Shown: in pieces, positions 57,960 to 64,000 of the stretch | Position numbering within the stretch: position 1 is the stretch's first letter | How the letters are laid out: the number at the start of each line of letters is the position of its first letter | Assembly (NCBI GenBank): GCA_036936605.1 | Contig: JAUPFV010000005.1 | Location: 235,629,770 to 235,693,769, forward strand | Direction of reading: 5' to 3' | Origin: Limnanthes douglasii subsp. nivea | Taxonomy: Eukaryota; Streptophyta; Magnoliopsida; Brassicales; Limnanthaceae | Length of the DNA stretch: 64,000 nucleotides | The notes under the pieces: model-generated | Databases searched by the model: none | What the model saw: the letters and a program-made list of their open reading frames with translations, nothing else | What the model was told of the DNA's origin: nothing | Program-made: the position numbers and the translations under genes

Positions 57960-58560
57960 ACTATTTTGATACCTCTCTCACTAACCATGTATCCCTCACA
58001 AATTTATTGGAGTTGATGTTGAAGGTGAATATTCTAGGGTTTAGATTTAAATTTACCCGTCTTAAATTCAGAAAAGTCTCCAATAGATTTGTTATATGGT
58101 ATTTCTTTTATGCGCTAGTTACTAATATATTGTCGATGTATGACGGGAGGTTTCATCCGAGTTGTGTGACAACTTATTTATTTATTTATGGGTTGTTAAT
58201 ATGCTGACATAACGGTTCTTGAGACATAATAGAATGACCTTGTAAAAATGTAGTCCCATATCTATGCTAAGTTTTACGTACTCTTGATCATCCTCACGCG
58301 TCTGTATTTGGTTATAATCAGAATAAGCATCCATGAATGATAACATCTGCTTCCGAGATTTTACATTAACGAGTTGATCTATTCGTAGTTAAGGATGTAT
58401 GTCATTTGGTAAAGCTTTGTTTAAGTGAATAAATTTAATGCATATTCTTCATTTATCATTCTTATTCTTGAGGAGAAATGAGTTTCCAGTTTAGAGCATG
58501 TAACATGACTTTCTAATGTGGCCAATTGTGGTGAGTTTTTTTTACTTCGACAATGATGGC
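57960..58560 (-). pseudogene. Reverse transcriptase remnant of gypsy 3
   Basis: Blocks IVEVKKLTTIGHIRK, KQMLSFMDAYSDYNQIQT, SIDMGLHFYKV, a catalytic-box remnant IDNILVTSA (second Asp lost), and LNPRIFTFNINSNKF...YMVSERGI. Stop codons in between. Confidence 0.68.
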
Positions 58561-58799
58561 TTCCATTTTTTGTAGGGAATATGATTTTTTTATTTTTCTT
58601 GATTAGTCAATAATTTGTACATATTTTGAGTCTGTAGCATGCTAATTTAGCTGGGATACTAGTTACGTTTATTACATTATAGACAAAAATGTTTAGATTG
58701 TGTCGTATGAATGTGAGTAGTTTGGCCGTAATGTTGGGTTGATGGCTAGTCCTAGTCTTATTTCCTTTGTGCCGTCTATCGTGATTTTTTTGGCTCAAT

Positions 58800-59290
58800 A
58801 ATATTGGAGTCATCTCGTGGATCATCTGTATTTTCTATGATGATCGGGTCCCCCATTAAGTACTATTTCTTCAAGAAAAATGAGACAACATAGAATTCAT
58901 ATGATGTTTTTTTTCACTGATAATCGTGACTTTATCTTTGATCGGGTGACGTAGGAAGTGGTGCACAATAGAGATGAAGCATGCATCTTATCTATCCATG
59001 ATTAGCCCAAGATAGCGTTGTAAGTGAAGGCATGGACTATCAAAAAAGTCGTTGTACCATTTTCATGTACTTCAATTTATTGAGGACGACGTCTAACTCT
59101 CTTAAGATGTTAGCGCCATCTCTTTTAAAACCAGTTATGATCCTCTGTGATTGGACTAATAATGGTGCGCCCTTTATTTTGTCATATATACTTTTGTATG
59201 GAATGTTGGTTGAGTTTCATGTATGGATCATGGTGCGGTTGATTGATATCCTTGCTAGTTTGATCGTAATTAGCACGACATCTTGGTGAG
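58800..59290 (-). pseudogene. Retropepsin-region remnant of gypsy 3
   Basis: LTTLSWANHG/YNAILG-SWIDKMHASSLL corresponds to the C-terminal block 'YN.ILGRPWL....A..S' of gypsy proteases. Upstream active-site block not clearly readable. Confidence 0.5.
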
Positions 59291-59841
59291 GTACATCAAC
59301 ATCTCATAAATATCATTTGTAAACCATAATATATAGTATGAGTTATGGTAAAAGTGTGGGGATATGTACCCCTGGTACTTTATTTGGGTTTTGGAAAAAT
59401 ATCGTTTCCCAAATTTATGTGGGAGATAAGATATCATCACCAACAATGAATCAAATAACTTTTTGGTTGGGGTATGAATCCAAATATTTATTATCCAATA
59501 TTTGATAATTGCATTATTTTTAGAGCTCGTGGCTTTCCTGTTTCACGTTCTCATTGCCTTTCTTGTCTTGGTAGAAGGTCTTGACCGACTGGAACAACTC
59601 TTGGCTCTTTATCGTTCATGTTCTTCACAAGTTTCGAGAGTTTTTCATTATCCTCTTGATAGTCATTCATATAGTGTCTATAATCACTATGGAACTTGCA
59701 ATGCTTGCTCTGATATTTTATGTTATTTTAGTGCTAACATTTTTCCGGTTTACGGTAGTTGACCGCATATTTGGTATGGTCGTAAATAGTTTCTAAGTTC
59801 TTGGATAGTTTGGTGAATGATTCACGTGGTGGATGGTTTGT

Positions 59842-61701
59842 TCATTGGTTCATCTTGATATTGTTATTGTCACTTTGTGATTTACTTTGATTACTTTCGT
59901 TGAATATTTTTGGATTTTGTATTTGTTGGTGTGGTTTCAGGGGAAAGTTTTGTTGTTGTGTAATGTTTATATGTGTCACCATCAGGTCGCTGATTCTTAA
60001 CATGGTATGATAGCAATTGTAGACACTCATTGTGAAAGTGTTCCCGGTCTTTATGGACCTTGCAATCTCCTTCAATTTGATGTGGATCTTCACTTGCCTA
60101 AATAAATCCATGAAGTTAAAAGCTTTCTTCGTTATTATAGCTTCCGAAAGCATCCCTGATAATACTCTCTATTTGTAGGCACATCTACAACAGATCGTGA
60201 CAACCCTCCAAATCATTTTTTGTATTCACAAATCTTCGGGTGTATTATTTAAGAATTTTGTTTTTTCGTTATATGCAATGGATGATATAGTCATCGTCTC
60301 CCTTCATGACCTTGGACCCGATAAATTTATTTTAAAAATTCATGTTTTACATCTTGTAGTTTTTATATATTGGTGGTAAAATATTGAACTAGTTTAAAGC
60401 ATTTTCTCAAAATGTCACCGAAAGTGCCCTGCATTTTATTTTATTGTCCGCCCTGAAGTGTGTCATCTCGTTGTTAAAGGATTTGAGATGATACTCCAGG
60501 TATCCTTTACCATGATACTTATCCCTCATGCGGTGATTATAGTTAGGTTGGAAGGCCTCATACAAGACTTACAGGGATAATGGGGATTCATTACCTAATT
60601 GGTCGTCGTTATTTTCAGGCATGGCATTACTATTGTAATAGTTTATGTGCCCCATGAATGAGTAAACTGGGTAATTTTCGGGACCCTTTTTATGTCTTGG
60701 ACGTGTTGTGCTGTTTTTAGGATGTATGATGACTTATATCTTTGCGGTTCCTAGTTGAAATCCATCCCATATAAGATTTCTTATTGTTCACTGTTTGGCT
60801 GAACTTGGTACTGTTGGTAGTTCGATATGTTTAGTTGAACACCGTGATATAAAAAAACTACATGTTGTTTTTGGACGATCGATGAGACTCCGAACTACTA
60901 ATTAGGCAAGATTCCAAACGGCTGCTGGTACTTCATATGAGCTCTACGTAGTTACTGCAGATCTTAAGCATGAAGATCGATGTGCATGCAGATTTTTGGT
61001 TGCTGGTGAACGAGTCCAAATTGCGGCTGGTGCTCACACTGATGTTGGAAACTTCTTAATTACAACTGGATACTTAGTTTGGTCATGGACGATATTGGAT
61101 GATAGTTTGGATCATGTGATATAATTGGATGTTTGGTTGGGTCATGGACTATAATTGGTCGCTCGGCTGGGTCATAAACTTCAGTTAGATGATTGGTTGG
61201 ATCACTACCGTTGGATGATCGACTGGGTCATAGACTGTAGTTGGGTGCTCGATCGGGTTATGAACTGTGGTTAGGGACCTTCTGATTGTTTGATGATAAA
61301 GATTCCTCAAGCTCAGCCTCATTCGAAGAGCTAGTCGAGGATTCAGACTCCGAACTTTCAATAAGATTAGGCCGCTGTGTCTTTTTAGAACTGAGATGAT
61401 TCTTTTTTGAACTAAGATGCGTCTTAAGTGATGGATCATTCTCCCCAGGATTGTCAGTATGGTTAATAGCTGACGCCTCTGATTTCTCCCTGATACATTT
61501 CTCTGCTTGTTTTATGGCCCTTAGCACTTCTATCTCTGCTCTCAGCTGATCTCGCTCCTCAACGGTGTATTCCTTATTCTCCCTGACTGTTTCCACCAAA
61601 GGGGGTGGAGTACCTTGCTCGTTCGGATCCATCCGAACTGGTTTCTTATTGGTTTTGAATGTAAAATTCAGGCAACTTCGTGCTCCCACTGTGGTCGCCA
61701 A
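59842..61701 (-). pseudogene. gag of gypsy 3 with repeated Pro-rich segment
   Basis: Start at 61701 or the internal MDPNEQGTPPPLVE at about 61632; coiled-coil-like RDQLRAEIEVLRAIKQAEKC; acidic/Ser segment ESSESESSTSSSNEAELEES; then 61250-61080 encodes about five degenerate repeats of 'VYDPxEHPT' type (HNPIEHPTTVYDPVDHPTVV, ERPIIVHDPTKHPII). The capsid part is recognisable in fragments down to 59842 (SEAIITKKAFNFMDLFRQVK, FTMSVYNCYHTM). Confidence 0.62.
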
Positions 61702-61708
61702 TTTGGTT

Positions 61709-62069
61709 TGGTTTATTTTGGATTGGGGGTAGTTTTGTAAAGTATTTTAGTAAGTTTGGGGAATTTTGTGTTTAGTGTGAGGATTAGTGAGATAATTAAG
61801 CAGTCTGATTTTATTAAATGTTGATCACCTTCATTAATGAGAGTGGTTGATGTATTCGTACTTTTAATTAATGACCCATGGGCTTACCGGGTCAAGTTGT
61901 GAAACCGGATCGAATTTAAGGACTCGTTAGTTTTTAAGTAGATTAGTAAATAGCTTAATCAAAAGGTGTTCATATTTGTCCTGTTCAAATTTATAGAGGA
62001 GTGATAAGGTCCGAATTAACTCCGTTCGGATTAAATGATAGGCTACGACTGTAATATCTGAACTCATCA
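61709..62069 (-). repeat. 5' LTR of gypsy 3
   Basis: About 361 bp; on the plus strand it starts TGGTTTATTTTGG and ends CTCATCA. It matches the solo LTR at 21839-22219 and, inverted, the LTR at 34139-34491. Followed on its inner side by the primer-site-like sequence at 61690-61704. Confidence 0.75.
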
Positions 62070-64000
62070 GGAAGTACCCTTTTTAGCATCACATTTTATT
62101 TTTTTTAGCTAAATTGTCACCATATACATAACATAATGTAGAGTATATGTCTCATGTATCTTATATTAATACAATTTGTAGCATCATGTATGTTATGGTA
62201 TGTAAAATGTTAGATATTTCGCATGTAACTAGTTTTGTTAGGAAAATACATGAGTGAAACCATAAGATCTTGATATTTTTCTAAAATAAAATCTCAAACC
62301 ACATAAATCTTTGTATAATTCTACATATACGAGTTCAATATTTTGTTAAATGTTTAATTGCATATTTTTGCAAACGTAGTAAAGGTTTACGTGGATAACT
62401 AGTTTCGTTGAATGTTTAATTGCATATTTTTCATCACTATATATTCGAGTTTACTTATAACATTCAACAAAAATGATCTCATGTAGAAAACAATTTTATT
62501 ATGAAGCAAAATTCTTGAGAAAAATTGTAAGATTATATCTTGTAATTACTTTAAAATGCAAAAATGAAAAATGAAAAATAAAAGAATCAACGAGATTTAT
62601 AGGAAAAATATTTGTAGAGAGCTTTATTTTTTATTTGATCATATACGAATAAGTGGATGTATATCGACTTTATACAATAAAGCTTATACAAAATTAAACA
62701 TGTACACTTAAAATACCTCGAGCTAGCAACTTCAAAATTTTCTCTAGTTTTATAGTAACTATTCATCATTAAAGAGTTATCTCTCTCATTGTGAATCACT
62801 ATAACATAACTTTTGTTATATCAAACTTTAGAATGCAAATGATACGGGATATAATCTCATTGATACCATTCGATTTTTTCTTCCACAACTTCTATATTTT
62901 TTATAAAGTCGACCACGAAATTGTGTTCTCTTATAACATGTCAAAATAAAACTAATTCATTATCCAACAAAGACGTCATGCGAACGAACCATGTTTCTAT
63001 ATACCCAAAAAGAATTGAAATTCTTTCCCGAATACTTATCAGCATGACTAAATCAAGTTGAACTCTTAATGTTTTGAATTGCTTTCGTAAATAACAACTA
63101 ATATTAAGGTCCAACCTTCAAATTCATCCAAAATGGAGTCATAGATGGAAAGACCAATACTCGATGAAGCAATGAATTTATCTTATTTTTGAAAAACAAA
63201 ACATGCTCCCCCAATTCTAGATCTACCTTCGGAAGCATCATTATTGCTTAAAATCCACATGAGCCGTTATTTCATTTAACTATTTTTGAAATCGTATGTG
63301 TTTGGTTCTTCAAAACAGATTAAAAAATTATTATATCAATAACTAAAAACAGTAAACCATATACGTTATGATTTCTTCAAAATAAACCAACATAATATTC
63401 AATAAATATACATAATAGCTACAACTGAATGCAAGATAAATCTTGAGCAAAATGTGAATATATTTATTTATATCTCTACCAATTTCTAGCAAATAATGTA
63501 ATCCAAACTCATTGTAATAACATATAATTGAAGCATGAGTTTAAAAATCCAATGAAACCCATTTCACGTTGATGATTTGGGAAGCAACGTAAACATTGAG
63601 ATCAATGGTAATGTATATAATCAGTGGTAATACCATTACAGATATTTATTAGGAGTGAATTATTCAATAATTTTTATTAATTAATTGAATTTATTAAAAA
63701 AAATCAGGTTGTCATCTAACTGAAGTTTTTATAACATTTTTACAATCTTTGTTGGTGTGAATTAAAGTTGCAGTAAGTGAATCTAGAACAGAAAGTCTAC
63801 AGAGAGAATTTTGAGTAGTGAAAAGTACTTCTGAATATATCATAGGTCAAAGTAACTCCTTCAGCCTCTTTAAATAGGCAAGGTGAGTTAGTTAGAGAAA
63901 ACGGTTACATATTGTCATATTTACAATTTAACCCTTAGGTTCCTCCTAAAGCCTAATTTAATCCTATAATTACAGAATTTATCACTTTAGTCCCTAAAGA
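62070..64000. other. Gene-free AT-rich end of window
   Basis: No gene recognised. The last 150 bp ('ctttaaataggcaaggtgag', 'tcactttagtccctaaag') look like the kind of sequence found in plant LTRs, but no partner is in the window. Confidence 0.4.

Larger units (their letters stand above)
57956..62069 (-). mobile_element. Tat-type Ty3/gypsy retrotransposon 3, truncated in RT
   Basis: Minus strand: 5' LTR 62069-61709, primer-site-like CCAAATTGGCGACCACAG, gag (61701 to about 59840), protease (about 59290-58800, with YNAILG...SWIDKM), RT (58560-57960, with LSFMDAYSDYNQIQ and YMVSERGI at the end). RT ends abruptly at about 57956 where LINE 2 begins, so integrase and the 3' LTR are missing. Its gag start shares MDPNE..., LRAEIEVLRAIKQAEK and HLSSK with gypsy 2. 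Confidence 0.78.

Noticed and set aside
57956..62069. Endogenous pararetrovirus
   Set aside because: An LTR with a primer-site-like sequence precedes gag and the gag start matches the gypsy 2 family; no movement or coat protein motifs typical of pararetroviruses were seen.

Overview
The window is plant nuclear DNA, most probably from a eudicot. It is AT-rich and dominated by transposable elements in various states of decay. Spliced genes with plant-type GT/AG introns, UMAMIT/WAT1 transporters, FAR1/MULE transposases, a plant mobile domain (PMD) gene, Tat-type Ty3/gypsy elements, Ty1/copia and plant LINEs all point the same way. I found no bacterial or organellar genes, tRNA, rRNA or CRISPR.

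Layout. 1-3100: remains of a tandem cluster of UMAMIT-like transporter pseudogenes on the minus strand, followed by a 7-copy 43-bp minisatellite. 3906-13268: a 9.36-kb Mutator-like element (called MULE-A here) with an exact 9-bp target duplication (TATATTCAA). It carries a broken transposase fused to an OTU protease domain, two related small acidic genes with a Myb/SANT-like look, and an apparently intact three-exon PMD gene on the opposite strand. A 411-bp hAT-type MITE sits inside the transposase. 13598-14726: two MITE-like elements. 15333-20114: gypsy LTR debris and a degenerate Tat-type element. 21839-22219: a solo LTR with TATAT target duplication. 24599-29775: a degenerate copia. 30200-33605: a LINE on the minus strand. 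34139-42530: a second Tat-type gypsy element with an antisense accessory gene. 42740-47770: a second, heavily decayed element (MULE-B) with the same gene order as MULE-A. 49029-51487: the only ordinary host gene that looks intact, a 7-exon UMAMIT/WAT1-like transporter of 363 residues on the minus strand. 52065-52412: a short retroposon with a 16-bp target duplication. 54990-57955: a second LINE. 57956-62069: a third gypsy element on the minus strand, truncated by or joined to that LINE. The remaining stretches are AT-rich and show nothing I can identify.

The most interesting item is the MULE-A/MULE-B gene set. In both elements a plus-strand MULE transposase with SWIM and OTU domains is followed by a plus-strand small acidic gene and then a minus-strand PMD gene. 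In MULE-A the transposase is dead, but the PMD reading frame and one small gene are open. The two small genes are divergent and share an upstream region with E2F-like motifs and a direct repeat. Three clusters of short palindromes (TACGCCA...TGGCGTA type) lie in the first transposase intron, after the transposase, and upstream of the PMD gene. PMD capture by transposons is known. The small Myb/SANT-like partner and the palindrome clusters are the parts I cannot match to a described system.

Limits: all family calls come from reading translated motifs by eye. Exon boundaries in pseudogenes are approximate, and no homology search was run.
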